From Sporomusa sp. KB1 (GTDB lineage Bacteria > Bacillota > Negativicutes > Sporomusales > Sporomusaceae), in contig NZ_VLKC01000002.1 of the NCBI RefSeq assembly GCF_007830295.1, positions 4,509,157 to 4,573,156 on the forward strand: DNA of 64,000 nucleotides, in the 5' to 3' direction. The notes under the pieces are model-generated. The model saw nothing but the letters and a program-made list of their open reading frames with translations. It was not told the origin of the DNA and did not search any database. Positions 39,619-48,525 of the stretch are shown piece after piece; position 1 is the stretch's first letter, and the number at the start of each line of letters is the position of its first letter. The position numbers and the translations under genes were made by a program.

Positions 39619-40059
39619 ATGCCGTATGTAGAAGTGACTTTGCCTGTTAACGCTGATCGCAGCCAAATTTATCCTATTTTAAAGGATATGGAGAAATACC
39701 CCGAGTTTATGGCTGATTTGGTTAGCGTTGAGGTTATTGAACGAAAAGACAATACCACCATAACGAAATGGGTATCAAATGTAGATGGTCGAATTATCAA
39801 GTGGACTGAGCTTGATAATTTTGATGATACCAATATGCATATTAGCTATAAACAAACCGAAGGCGATTTAAAAAGATTTCAGGGCGAATGGATATTAACA
39901 CCAATTGCCAGCGGCACCGAGATCAAACTAACCGTTGATTTTGAATTTGGCATTCCGATGATTGCGGGATTGCTTAATCCGATTCTTAAGAGAAAGGTAC
40001 GGGACAACAGTATGAATATGTTGACCGCCATCAAGGAACGCATGGAAAATCGGGCTTAA
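39619..40059 (+). CDS. SRPBCC (COQ10/START-like) family protein
   Basis: 146 residues, a single lipid-binding-type domain. It shows the family's opening (ILKDMEKYPEFMADLVSVEV), the central ITKWVSNVDG strand and the long C-terminal helix (VRDNSMNMLTAIKERM). Members bind hydrophobic ligands such as quinones or polyketides. I start at the second ATG (39619), 8 nt after AGGAGG; the ATG at 39613 is only 2 nt from it. Function in this organism is unknown. Confidence 0.8.
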   Translation: MPYVEVTLPVNADRSQIYPILKDMEKYPEFMADLVSVEVIERKDNTTITKWVSNVDGRIIKWTELDNFDDTNMHISYKQTEGDLKRFQGEWILTPIASGTEIKLTVDFEFGIPMIAGLLNPILKRKVRDNSMNMLTAIKERMENRA

Positions 40060-40207
40060 ATGCTTGTTGTTAATTATAAGTTAATCACTTATAATTAATA
40101 TAGATTCATAAAAAGAATGGAGGAGCGATGTCATCTTTAGCTAGCGTGGAATAGTTAAGACGGTAAAGTTTACTATAGAATAAAATATATGCTATGGAGG
40201 TGTCTTA

Positions 40208-41077
40208 ATGAACACGCTTAAGACTACTGTTTTACTTGCTGCACTAACAGGTTTACTAATTGCAGTTGGTGCCTTTTTTGGTGGCACTAAAGGCATGACG
40301 TTCATGTTTGTTATTTCGATTTTGATGAACTTTGCCAGCTACTGGTTTAGTGATAAAATTGTACTCAATATGTATGGTGCGCAAGCGGTTACGCCCCAAG
40401 ATGCCCCAGACTTAATCCGCATGGTGAGCAATTTGGCGCAAAAGGCCAAACTGCCGATGCCTAAGGTTTATATTATCAATACAGATGTGCCTAATGCCTT
40501 TGCCACCGGTCGTGATCCTGAGCATGCTGCTGTCGCTGTGACAACAGGTATTATGCGCGCGCTCAACTATGAAGAGTTAGAAGGCGTTGTCGCTCACGAA
40601 TTGTCTCATATCAAAAACCGTGACACTTTGATTAGCACTATTGTTGCTAGTCTGGCTGGTGTCATCACCATGATTGCTAATATTGCACAATGGACAGCCA
40701 TCTTCGGCCTGGGTCGTGGCGATGATGAGGAGGGGGGCGGTATCGGCGGTATTATTGAGTTTGTCTTCCTGGTTGTACTGGCACCGCTAGCTGCTACTCT
40801 TATCCAGCTTGGTGTCTCTCGTTCGCGCGAATATCTGGCTGACCAAACAGGAGGCTCTATTTCCGGCAATCCATTAGCACTAGCCAGTGCTCTTAAGAAG
40901 ATTGAATACTTTGCCCAACACCGGGTAATGGCTGAAGCTACTCCTGCTACCTCTCATCTCTTTATCATTAACCCGTTTAGCGGTGCAGGCGGCATGATGG
41001 TTAGTCTATTCAGCACCCACCCGTCAACAGCTGATAGAGTGGCTAAATTGGAAGAACAGGCAAAAAAAACAAGGTAA
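40208..41077 (+). CDS. htpX: Protease HtpX
   Basis: 289 residues. A membrane zinc metalloprotease of family M48 with HEXXH at H130-E131-XX-H134 (HELSHIKNRD). Two helices lie before the active site and two after it (TLISTIVASLAGVITMIANI; FVFLVVLAPLAATLI). The third metal ligand Glu lies in SREYLADQTGG. It degrades misfolded membrane proteins from the cytosolic side. GGAGG precedes the ATG; a terminator follows. Confidence 0.96.
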   Translation: MNTLKTTVLLAALTGLLIAVGAFFGGTKGMTFMFVISILMNFASYWFSDKIVLNMYGAQAVTPQDAPDLIRMVSNLAQKAKLPMPKVYIINTDVPNAFATGRDPEHAAVAVTTGIMRALNYEELEGVVAHELSHIKNRDTLISTIVASLAGVITMIANIAQWTAIFGLGRGDDEEGGGIGGIIEFVFLVVLAPLAATLIQLGVSRSREYLADQTGGSISGNPLALASALKKIEYFAQHRVMAEATPATSHLFIINPFSGAGGMMVSLFSTHPSTADRVAKLEEQAKKTR

Positions 41078-41092
41078 CAGCAAGCATAAGAA

Positions 41093-41130
41093 GAAGGAGC
41101 ATATCATTGTGATATGCTCCTTCTCTTTAT
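41093..41130 (+). terminator. Terminator after htpX
   Basis: A perfect 14-bp stem (GAAGGAGCATATCA and its complement, TTG loop) followed by TCTTTAT. Confidence 0.9.
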
Positions 41131-41239
41131 ACTTGGCATGGTTGACGGACTGATGGAGAATTGGGGTTTCTAACTTAGTTGGCCCCAATGCTGTATGCTA
41201 GTCGGGAACTCGTCGTAAAAATCGGCGGCAATGACAGGA

Positions 41240-42040
41240 TTACAAGAGATTAAGTTCTTTGGCGATCATCTTGGTTATTTCTCTGGCTTTGCCGCCGGTT
41301 GCTCCGTCTAATGCTTCAATATTGGTTGCGACAATATATCGTTGACCATGTTTTTCTATACAACCGACAAACCAGCCTGAAATCCACTTTCCATCCGCAA
41401 ACCCTGAGCCAGTTTTGCCCATAAATTTGATGCCATTACTGTCTGATAACGTGATGTTCTTTTTTACTATCTCTTGTGTGCTTGCTGAGAACGGCAATTG
41501 ATTGGCAAATAGTTTATTAAGTAAGTTTACTTGTTCTATTGCCGAGATTTGCAAGGAAGATCGTAGCCAGAAAGTGGTCAATCCGCCGGATATGTCTCGA
41601 TTGCCGTAATCAATTTTGTTTAGGTACTCCTGCATGCGCTCTTGTCCTATACGGGACGCCAGCTCCTGGAAGTACCAGACCACTGACTCTTGGGTTGCAG
41701 AGGCCAGCGTGTGGTCATGGTTCCAGTGGGGAAAATCGTACTTTGTTCCGTTCCATTTAAACAGGGTGAAGACATCCTCCTGATCTAACACACCTGTTTC
41801 AAGTCCAATGAGGGAATTGTAAATCTTAAAGGTTGAGCAAGGGGAGAGTCTTTTTTTGCTTTGTGATTCGTTGTAGATCACATAGTGATCGTTTGCCGGG
41901 TCATACATAACAAAGGTACCGGTAAAGCCTGCAAAATATTTCTCAAAATCATTCCTTATAGTAATTTCGGCCGCACTCGCACTACTTAGTGTAAGGTTGA
42001 GAGCCACTGCGCACAATATGAGCACAAGAATTTTTTTCAC
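41240..42040 (-). CDS. Class D beta-lactamase
   Basis: 266 residues with a signal peptide (MKKILVLILCAVALNLTLSS, cleavage near ASA-AE). All class D motifs are intact: Ser69-Thr-Phe-Lys72, Ser119-Val-Val, Tyr145-Gly-Asn and Lys209-Thr-Gly. The final helix follows. The family hydrolyses beta-lactams through an acylated serine; carboxylation of Lys72 is expected. Its sequence looks closer to class D enzymes of Gram-positive spore formers than to classic OXA types. No blaR/blaI or TACA-TGTA operator is seen, so expression is probably constitutive or intrinsic. Spectrum cannot be read. Confidence 0.92.
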   Translation of the reverse strand: MKKILVLILCAVALNLTLSSASAAEITIRNDFEKYFAGFTGTFVMYDPANDHYVIYNESQSKKRLSPCSTFKIYNSLIGLETGVLDQEDVFTLFKWNGTKYDFPHWNHDHTLASATQESVVWYFQELASRIGQERMQEYLNKIDYGNRDISGGLTTFWLRSSLQISAIEQVNLLNKLFANQLPFSASTQEIVKKNITLSDSNGIKFMGKTGSGFADGKWISGWFVGCIEKHGQRYIVATNIEALDGATGGKAREITKMIAKELNLL

Positions 42041-42346
42041 TTAGTCATTCCTCCTAATCGTTCCTTCAATAATCAAGTATAATCTGATGCTAGCACCAAT
42101 TTCTACTAGTAATCGGGCCAAAGAGAATTCGCTTTGTACTAGCATAAGATCATCTTCATATAACACTGCAATAGTACTTTAATGTTATACCCAATAAATG
42201 TTGAATGCAAGCTTTGCTCAGGGACCCATATAAACTGCAAATCAAAAAAACTGCTAAATTTTTGTAGTTAGCAGAATCCTTTTGCAGGATATAGGCTAAT
42301 AGGTAGGGAAAAAATATACTAGTTTTTAATACAAGGGAGGCTGGCT
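42041..42346. other. Divergent intergenic region
   Basis: It holds the beta-lactamase ribosome site (AGGAGGAAT on the minus strand), the GGGAGG of the FAH-family gene, and a hairpin CTGCTAA/TTAGCAG near 42251-42275 followed by AATCCTTTT. A possible minus-strand -10 (TATAAC) lies near 42190. I see no recognisable operator. Confidence 0.4.
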
Positions 42347-43111
42347 ATGAAAATAGTACGATTTGAAATTGACAACACGGTTAGCTATGGAGTTTTAGCA
42401 GCAGACAACCAGATTCATGTGCTAAGTGGCGATATATTTAGCGATACTTTCACTGAAACCGGCAAAAGACTACCTCTGGAGAATGTAAAATTGCTGGCAC
42501 CCTGTGTACCAAGCAAAGCCGTGTGCATTGGTCTTAATTATCACGATCATGCGCGGGAAATGAATCTTCCATTGCCGGAAGAGCCATTACTATTTCTTAA
42601 GCCATCCTCGGCATTAAATCATCCTGGCGGCACTGTCGAGTATCCATCAATCTCGAAGAACCTTCACTATGAAGGTGAATTGGCCGTTGTAATTAAGAAG
42701 GAAGCGCGTAAAGTTCCTGTCGAAACAGCCTTTGAGTATGTATTAGGTTATACCTGTGCCAATGATGTAACTGCCCGCGATATTCAGATGAAGGACAGTC
42801 AATGGACACGCGGTAAGTCGTTTGATACCTTTTTGCCGTTAGGCCCATGCATAGAGACTGAGCTTGATCCACATAACGTCGCTATTATGCTTTTACTTAA
42901 TGGGGAGGTAAAACAGTCTTCTAATACGTCTAATCTGATATTTACTGTTCCTAAATTAGTAGCGTTCATTAGCCAGGTTATGACCTTATATCCTGGTGAT
43001 GTCATCCTGACAGGCACACCTTCAGGAGTAGGCCCGATGCAGGTGGGAGATACGGTTACTGTTGAGATTGAGGGGATTGGTTGTTTGAATAATAGTATCG
43101 TGTCTGGCTGA
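42347..43111 (+). CDS. Fumarylacetoacetate hydrolase family protein
   Basis: 254 residues with the FAH fold. The motifs KAVCIGLNYHDHAREM, the metal-binding glutamates of HYEGELAVVI, and NDVTARDIQMKDSQW are intact, as is the end LTGTPSGVGPMQVGD. Members hydrolyse acylpyruvates or isomerise/decarboxylate 2-hydroxymuconates with Mg2+. The exact substrate is not readable; an acylpyruvase/oxaloacetate tautomerase-like role is as likely as aromatic degradation, since no degradation genes are near. It is the first gene of a run ending with the adenosyltransferase. Confidence 0.87.
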   Translation: MKIVRFEIDNTVSYGVLAADNQIHVLSGDIFSDTFTETGKRLPLENVKLLAPCVPSKAVCIGLNYHDHAREMNLPLPEEPLLFLKPSSALNHPGGTVEYPSISKNLHYEGELAVVIKKEARKVPVETAFEYVLGYTCANDVTARDIQMKDSQWTRGKSFDTFLPLGPCIETELDPHNVAIMLLLNGEVKQSSNTSNLIFTVPKLVAFISQVMTLYPGDVILTGTPSGVGPMQVGDTVTVEIEGIGCLNNSIVSG

Positions 43112-43131
43112 GAAGAGGAGTGATTGGTTGC

Positions 43132-43653
43132 TTGGAAAGTTCACTTTTTCGATATAAAGACTTGAGTCCGGAAATTGACAACAGCGTGTTTCTAGCTGCG
43201 GGAGTAAGAGTTATCGGGGATGTGTCGATTGCAAAAAACTCCAGTGTTTGGTATAACACAGTTGTCAGAGGCGATATTAACCCGATAAAGATTGGCCAGT
43301 ATACTAACATTCAGGATAATTGTACGGTACATGTTATGTATGACTTTCCCTGCATTATTGGTGATTATATTACAGTGGGTCATAACGTAATACTCCACGG
43401 CTGTACCGTAGCTGATAACTGCTTGATCGGTATGGGAGCCATTCTATTAGGCTATGCCGAGATTGGTGAAAACTGTATTATTGGAGCTGGATCCCTGATT
43501 ACTGAACGTAAAAAGATTCCACCCAATTCGTTAGTTATGGGTTCACCTGGCAAAATCATCCGCCAGGTCAGCCCGGAAGAGATTGAAGCCATACGCAACT
43601 CGGCTTTAAAATATGCTGAAATCGCCCAAAACTATATGAGGAGTAGTACATAA
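43132..43653 (+). CDS. Gamma carbonic anhydrase-like hexapeptide protein
   Basis: About 173 residues, a left-handed beta-helix of hexapeptide repeats (VIGDVSIAKNSSVWYNTVVR, VRGDINPIKIGQYTNIQDNC). The metal histidines are in TVHVM and VGHNVILHGC. The gamma-CA family includes carbonic anhydrases and proteins of unproven activity (YrdA, PaaY). No ATG is available. I choose TTG 43132, 11 nt after AGGAG, over GTG 43120, which overlaps that site. Confidence 0.88.
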   Translation: MESSLFRYKDLSPEIDNSVFLAAGVRVIGDVSIAKNSSVWYNTVVRGDINPIKIGQYTNIQDNCTVHVMYDFPCIIGDYITVGHNVILHGCTVADNCLIGMGAILLGYAEIGENCIIGAGSLITERKKIPPNSLVMGSPGKIIRQVSPEEIEAIRNSALKYAEIAQNYMRSST

Positions 43654-43654
43654 C

Positions 43655-44107
43655 ATGAGTGATATCGCCCAAAATACCCTGGTGCTTTTAAAACCTGATG
43701 CGGTACAAAGAAAGCTTTGCGGTGAAATTATTCATCGATTTGAACGTAAAGGCTTGTTGCTTTCAGCGCTTAAATTGCTTCAATTAACGCCTGAAATGGC
43801 TGCAAAGCATTATGCTGAGCATATCGGCAAACCATTTTACCCGGCTCTTGTCAAATTTATTACTTCCGGACCGGTAGTAGCCATGGTACTAACCGGATCT
43901 AATGCCGTTAAAGTAGTCAGAACCATGATGGGGCCGACCAATCCAGTTGATGCACTGCCAGGAACCATTCGTGGCGACTATGCTAAGGTTATGTCCTATA
44001 ATATTGTACATGGTTCCGATAGCGCCGATAGCGCGGCACGAGAGATAGCTATTTATTTTACTGAACAGGAAATTGTTCAGTATCACTGGGAGGATTGTTA
44101 TGAGTAA
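43655..44107 (+). CDS. ndk: Nucleoside diphosphate kinase
   Basis: 150 residues. The active-site His119 lies in NIVHGSDSADSAAREI. The N-terminal TLVLLKPDAVQR and the Kpn loop are intact. It moves the gamma phosphate between nucleoside triphosphates and diphosphates. It starts 2 nt after the preceding stop and its end overlaps the next gene by 8 nt. Confidence 0.97.
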   Translation: MSDIAQNTLVLLKPDAVQRKLCGEIIHRFERKGLLLSALKLLQLTPEMAAKHYAEHIGKPFYPALVKFITSGPVVAMVLTGSNAVKVVRTMMGPTNPVDALPGTIRGDYAKVMSYNIVHGSDSADSAAREIAIYFTEQEIVQYHWEDCYE

Positions 44108-44618
44108 AGTTTATACTAAAACCGGGGACAAAGGAACAACTGGTCTCCTAACTGGCGAGCGAGTTAAGAAAACCAGTGCCAGAGTAGAAGCCTATGGTAC
44201 TGTCGATGAAATTAATTCAGCATTAGGCTTAGCCCGCGCTAATTGTACCAGGCAAGAGGTCAAAGAAGCCATAGTAAAACTACAGAAACTGCTGATGTTG
44301 ATTATGGCCGATTTAGCCAGTGGCGGTGATAAAGAGCAATATGTAACGAATGACCATGTTATAACACTGGAACAAATGATTGATGAGTTTGATGCCAAGC
44401 TGCCGCCGCTAAAAAGTTTTATTATCCCCGGCGATACTCCGGGAGCTGCAGCACTGGATTTGGCAAGAACAGTAACCAGGCGGGCTGAACGCCAGACCTT
44501 ACGGTTCAAGGAAGCTGAGACTGATGCTGGCGTCACAGAACCTTTACTTATCAGCCTAAATCGTCTGTCAGATTTTTGTTTTGTATTATCCCGTTTTGAG
44601 GCCGAAAGTACCAAATAG
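44100..44618 (+). CDS. PduO-type cob(I)alamin adenosyltransferase
   Basis: 172 residues from ATG 44100 (GGGAGG upstream; an earlier in-frame start at 44073 lies deep in ndk). The PduO N-terminal signature is complete: YTKTGDKGTTGLLTGERVKK (ATP site), VEAYGTVDEINSALG, and TRRAERQTLRF ... LNRLSDFCFVLSR. It attaches the adenosyl group to cobalamin for B12-dependent enzymes. It overlaps ndk by 8 nt. Confidence 0.94.
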   Translation: MSKVYTKTGDKGTTGLLTGERVKKTSARVEAYGTVDEINSALGLARANCTRQEVKEAIVKLQKLLMLIMADLASGGDKEQYVTNDHVITLEQMIDEFDAKLPPLKSFIIPGDTPGAAALDLARTVTRRAERQTLRFKEAETDAGVTEPLLISLNRLSDFCFVLSRFEAESTK

Positions 44619-44722
44619 CTGTTAGCAGGTAAGGCACAATTTTCTTCGCTCCGCATAAACTATATCGACAGCATAAAGATGCATTAGCTATAGATAATAG
44701 CTAAAATGAGGGGGCGAGCACT

Positions 44723-44797
44723 GTGAATTTTCGTTTTTATGTAATGTCACTGCCAGGACCGCTGCGTAAATTGATGCGTATGTTCTTGAAAGGATAG
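44723..44797 (+). CDS. spoVM: SpoVM-like sporulation micropeptide (24 aa)
   Basis: GTG at 44723 after GAGGGGGCG encodes MNFRFYVMSLPGPLRKLMRM plus FLKG. The pattern (aromatic start, LP at the bend, then an amphipathic helix with paired basic and hydrophobic residues) matches B. subtilis SpoVM, 26 residues. SpoVM recognises the curved forespore membrane and anchors SpoIVA, whose gene opens this window. It stands alone between the adenosyltransferase and a terminator. Assignment by pattern only; the short length limits certainty. Confidence 0.65.
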   Translation: MNFRFYVMSLPGPLRKLMRMFLKG

Positions 44798-44806
44798 AGC
44801 AGATAG

Positions 44807-44849
44807 ATACAAAAAGAGCTATTGTGATGCAGTAGCTCTTTTTGTATGT
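44807..44849 (+). terminator. Terminator after the SpoVM-like gene
   Basis: A perfect 15-bp stem (ATACAAAAAGAGCTA and its complement, 11-nt loop) with T5 inside the 3' arm. Confidence 0.88.
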
Positions 44850-45058
44850 ACTGGAAGTTTCCAATAATTTTGTTGATTTTTATTCTTGGTATATATTTTG
44901 GAAAAAAATTATAAATATGGAATAAATAATAGAAAAATTGCTCATTTTAACCTAAACAAAATAGACAGAAAAGAAGGAATATTTACAGTAAACAGAGAAC
45001 TAGAAAAAGCATATGTCAGTAATGAATTTAAGCAGACCACAACAGGAGGGGACTAGCC

Positions 45059-47140
45059 ATGAAAGAGTACAAGAGCGACAAGTTGAGAAATGTTGGAATT
45101 GTAGCCCACGGTGGAGCCGGTAAGACATCCTTAACAGAAGCCATGCTATTTAATTCTGGCGCGGTTAACCGTTTAGGACGTGTTGATGATGGTTCGGCGA
45201 CAACTGACTTTGAACCGGAAGAGGTAAAACGGAAAGTAACAATTAGTACGGCTTTGGCGCCTTGTGAGTGGCGCGATCATAAGATAAATTTTGTTGATAC
45301 TCCCGGCTATGCTGATTTCGTAGCTGAAGTTAAGGGCGCTCTACGTGCTGTAGATAGTGCGCTCATTGTTCTGTGCGCCGCTGCCGGCGTCGAAGTGGAA
45401 ACCGAAAAAGTATGGAACTATGCCAATGAATTATCTTTACCACGGATAGGATTTATTAACAAAATGGACCGGGAAAACGCTGACTTTTATAGTGTTGTCG
45501 AAAGTATGAAAGAAAAATTCGGCAATGGCGTTATCCCGGTTCAATTGCCTATTGGGGCCCAGGATAGTTTTAACGGCATTGTTAATGTGCTTACCATGAA
45601 AGCTTATTTAGCGGCGAAAAATGGTAAAGAATGTACTGAGATAGATATCCCGGCAGATATGCTGGAGCAAGCCCAGGAAGCAAGAGCGGCACTTATTGAA
45701 GCAGCTGCCGAAGGAAATGATGAGCTGTTAACGAAATACCTTGAAGGAGAAGAGTTGAGCAATGAAGAAATAAACACCGGTTTATTGGCTGGTATTGCCC
45801 AAGCCAAAGTATTTCCGGTACTTTGCGGTTCAGCTCTTAAAAATATTGGTGTGCGACAAGCATTGGACACTATTATCAGCTGTCTGCCATCTCCAGAGGC
45901 CACGCCGGTTCTCGGCTATCATCCGGTAAGCAAGGATCCTATTGAAAGAAGCGCTGCCGATCCAGTTTCGGCAATGGTATTTAAAACCACTGCCGACCCG
46001 TTTGTCGGCCGCCTAAGCTATATTCGTCTGTTCTCAGGCAGTATGAAGCCAGACAGTACCTTGTATAACGCCACCAAAGAAAAGTCAGAGCGTATCGGTT
46101 CAATCTTTACCTTGCGTGGTAAACATCAAGAGCCAATTTCGAATATATATGCCGGCGATATTGTTGTGGTGGCGAAACTACAGGAAACGGCTACTGGCGA
46201 TTCGCTCTGCGACAAAGATAAACCTATTCTGTTTGAATCAATTGCCTATCCTAAGCCAATGTTCACCAGAACTATTGAGGCTAAGAATAAAGGCGACGAG
46301 GATAAGATTGGTCAGGCGTTGGCCCGCCTCATGGACGAGGATCCTACATTTAAAGTATATAAGAATGTGGAAACCCATCAGTTGCTTATTTCAGGCATGG
46401 GCGAACTGCATTTGGATATTATGTCTGAGCGCATGAAGCGCAAGTTTGGCGTCGAAACACTGCTTGCAACCCCCAAAGTACCTTACCGCGAAACCATTCG
46501 AGGCTCAGCCAAAGTAGAAGGCAAGCATAAAAAGCAAAGCGGAGGACATGGTCAGTACGGTCATGTCTGGCTGCAGCTTGACCCGTTAGCACCAGGCGCT
46601 GACTTTGAGTTTGTTGACTCTATTTTTGGCGGATCGGTACCTCGCCAGTATATCCCGGCTGTTGAAAAAGGGGTAAGAGAGGCATTAGCCGGCGGCCTGC
46701 TCGCCGGTTATCCGATGGTTGATGTTAAGGTAACGTTAACCGATGGATCGTATCATACGGTCGACTCATCAGAAATGGCCTTTAAAATTGCCAGCACGTT
46801 GGCTTTGCGCAAAGGGGTATTACAAGCCAAGCCTGTTTTACTTGAGCCCATCTATGCCATAGAAGTTATCGTGCCTGAATCCTATATGGGAGATGTCATT
46901 GGCGATCTTAATACCAAGCGAGGGCGGATTCAAGGCATGGAGCCTATCGGGGGCGGCTTAGGCCGGGTCAAAGCCCAGGTACCATTGGCAGAAATGTTTC
47001 GTTACAGCATTGACTTGCGTTCCATTACCCAGGGGCGGGGCTCTTTTGATATGAATTTCTCCCATTACGAAGATGTTCCGGCGCGTATTGCGGAAGCGAT
47101 TATTGCTAATGCTAAGAAAGATAAAATAGAAGAAGCCTAG
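45059..47140 (+). CDS. Elongation factor G-like GTPase (second EF-G type)
   Basis: 693 residues with all five EF-G domains. The P-loop is AHGGAGKTSLTE (about 17-28) rather than the AHIDAGKTTTTE of canonical translocase. DTPGYADF and NKMDRE are intact. Domain IV keeps KKQSGGHGQYGHVWL. The G1 change and sequence style mark it as the paralogous EF-G-like branch (FusA2 type), which may act in ribosome recycling or under stress. AGGAGG lies before the ATG. It is monocistronic and not in a ribosomal protein operon. Confidence 0.9.
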   Translation: MKEYKSDKLRNVGIVAHGGAGKTSLTEAMLFNSGAVNRLGRVDDGSATTDFEPEEVKRKVTISTALAPCEWRDHKINFVDTPGYADFVAEVKGALRAVDSALIVLCAAAGVEVETEKVWNYANELSLPRIGFINKMDRENADFYSVVESMKEKFGNGVIPVQLPIGAQDSFNGIVNVLTMKAYLAAKNGKECTEIDIPADMLEQAQEARAALIEAAAEGNDELLTKYLEGEELSNEEINTGLLAGIAQAKVFPVLCGSALKNIGVRQALDTIISCLPSPEATPVLGYHPVSKDPIERSAADPVSAMVFKTTADPFVGRLSYIRLFSGSMKPDSTLYNATKEKSERIGSIFTLRGKHQEPISNIYAGDIVVVAKLQETATGDSLCDKDKPILFESIAYPKPMFTRTIEAKNKGDEDKIGQALARLMDEDPTFKVYKNVETHQLLISGMGELHLDIMSERMKRKFGVETLLATPKVPYRETIRGSAKVEGKHKKQSGGHGQYGHVWLQLDPLAPGADFEFVDSIFGGSVPRQYIPAVEKGVREALAGGLLAGYPMVDVKVTLTDGSYHTVDSSEMAFKIASTLALRKGVLQAKPVLLEPIYAIEVIVPESYMGDVIGDLNTKRGRIQGMEPIGGGLGRVKAQVPLAEMFRYSIDLRSITQGRGSFDMNFSHYEDVPARIAEAIIANAKKDKIEEA

Positions 47141-47151
47141 CAACTAAGCGA

Positions 47152-47192
47152 AAAAAACCTTGGCACGGGATAAACGTCTGCCAAGGTTTTTT
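47152..47192 (+). terminator. Terminator after the EF-G-like gene
   Basis: An 11-13 bp stem (AAAAAACCTTGGCA with its complement) ending in T6. Confidence 0.9.
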
Positions 47193-47365
47193 ATATTTGT
47201 AAGATTGACAACGCTCCACCATGGCGTTTGACTTCCGTTTTGCCAACACACCACCAGCCTGCAAAAATTTTCAGCACGTTGTATACAGCAGTAATCAAAT
47301 TTTGCGCTTGTAGCTATATTTGTGTAAAATAGGAGTAACATTAGTATTTTACGGAGGGTTACTAT

Positions 47366-48178
47366 ATGGGTGAATTTATGTTGAAACAAAGTGTAAATAA
47401 AGTTTGGTACGGAATATTCACCAGCTTTGCTGCGTTAGGTATCAGGCATGGTATATCTACACGGCTGGGTGGTCACAGCACAGCGCCGTTTCTTAGCCTG
47501 AACTTAGGACTACATACTGGTGACGACGCTGAGACAGTTTGGAATAACAGGCAGCTTTTTTGTCAAGCAGTAGGTCTGTCAGCGGACAAAGTGGTCACTG
47601 CCGAACAGATACATGGTGTTGTGGTTAAGCAAGTTACAGCTGCAGATGCGGGTCGCGGCGCTAAACATTATCATGAAGCTATTAAAGGTACGGATGCCCT
47701 TATCACTAACGTGCCAGGGCTGCCACTTATGCTGTTCTTTGCCGACTGTGTGCCTGTACTCATTGTTGATCCGGTAGCTAAAGCGGTTGGCATTAGCCAT
47801 GCCGGGTGGAAAGGCACGGTTGGCAAAATAGCACAAAAAACAGTACTTGCCATGCAGCAGCAGTTTAACACCAACCCGGCCGATTGCCTGGTAGGCATTG
47901 GGCCATCAATTGGTTCCTGCTGCTATGAAGTTGACGAAGTCGTGATTAATAAGCTAAAAGATAACTTCGATAAATGGGAAGAACTTGTGGAGCCTCACAA
48001 TAACCGTTGGCGACTAAATTTATGGGAAGCCAATCGCCGCCAACTTAGAGAAATCGGAGTACCCGACAATACTATCACTGTATGCGACATATGTACCGCC
48101 TGCAACACTGAAATTTTCTTTTCTCACCGTGCTGAAGCCGGACGAACAGGACGCATTGGCGCCATTATAGCTTTATAA
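47366..48178 (+). CDS. pgeF: Laccase-domain protein PgeF/YlmD (peptidoglycan editing factor, purine nucleoside phosphorylase-like)
   Basis: 270 residues, DUF152/YfiH family. The zinc-site motifs are FFADCVPVLI with HAGWKGTVG, and IGPSIGSCCYEVDEVV. It ends with the conserved FFSHRAEAGRTGRIGAII. Relatives cleave purine nucleosides and influence peptidoglycan composition. ATG after GGAGGG. It is the ylmD of the classic ylmDEFGH-divIVA cluster, here separated from ylmE by a substrate-binding protein gene. Confidence 0.93.
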   Translation: MGEFMLKQSVNKVWYGIFTSFAALGIRHGISTRLGGHSTAPFLSLNLGLHTGDDAETVWNNRQLFCQAVGLSADKVVTAEQIHGVVVKQVTAADAGRGAKHYHEAIKGTDALITNVPGLPLMLFFADCVPVLIVDPVAKAVGISHAGWKGTVGKIAQKTVLAMQQQFNTNPADCLVGIGPSIGSCCYEVDEVVINKLKDNFDKWEELVEPHNNRWRLNLWEANRRQLREIGVPDNTITVCDICTACNTEIFFSHRAEAGRTGRIGAIIAL

Positions 48179-48237
48179 TTGGTGAATGTTCTGCCGGTTT
48201 TACTCCGCAAATATAACTAAACGTAACTTAATGTATA

Positions 48238-48266
48238 TTGACAACATACAAAAGTACAAGTAAAAT
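48238..48266 (+). promoter_or_regulatory. Promoter of the binding-protein gene
   Basis: A perfect TTGACA (48238-48243) and TAAAAT (48261-48266), 17 bp apart, give a leader of about 250 nt. Confidence 0.85.
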
Positions 48267-48288
48267 TAGATGCAAGATCAGCAAAGGC

Positions 48289-48334
48289 GCTTTTTGGGGA
48301 GATACTTATTCCTTCTCCCTAAAAAGCTTTTTTT
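48289..48334 (+). terminator. Early terminator in the leader of the binding-protein gene
   Basis: GCTTTTTGGGGAG pairs with CTCCCTAAAAAGC (one G-U) and is followed by T7. It lies only about 15 nt after the predicted transcription start, so most transcripts may stop here. Confidence 0.8.
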
Positions 48335-48346
48335 ATAAGTGAACTT

Positions 48347-48423
48347 GTTTCAGCATAGCTGAAACATCGGCGGGTTCAGGCGGGGAGTCTACCCTACCTG
48401 AACAAACGCCGCCTACAGCGGCG
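48347..48423 (+). ncRNA. Triple-hairpin leader RNA before the binding-protein gene
   Basis: Three hairpins follow one another. GTTTCAGC/GCTGAAAC has an ATA loop (48347-48365). GTTCAGG/CCTGAAC has inner GGG/CCC (48374-48403). CGCCGC/GCGGCG has loop CTACA (48407-48423). A weaker CGCCGC/GCTGCGG pair may follow to 48459. I recognise no riboswitch class and no T-box motif. Confidence 0.5.
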
Positions 48424-48525
48424 GAAGTCTTAACTCGCCGCAAAAGCTAATCGCTGCGGAGGTGATATAGGTAGATATATGGTATCCTTAGAACTTTGGA
48501 ATAATAGGGGAGGAAAGAAATAGCT

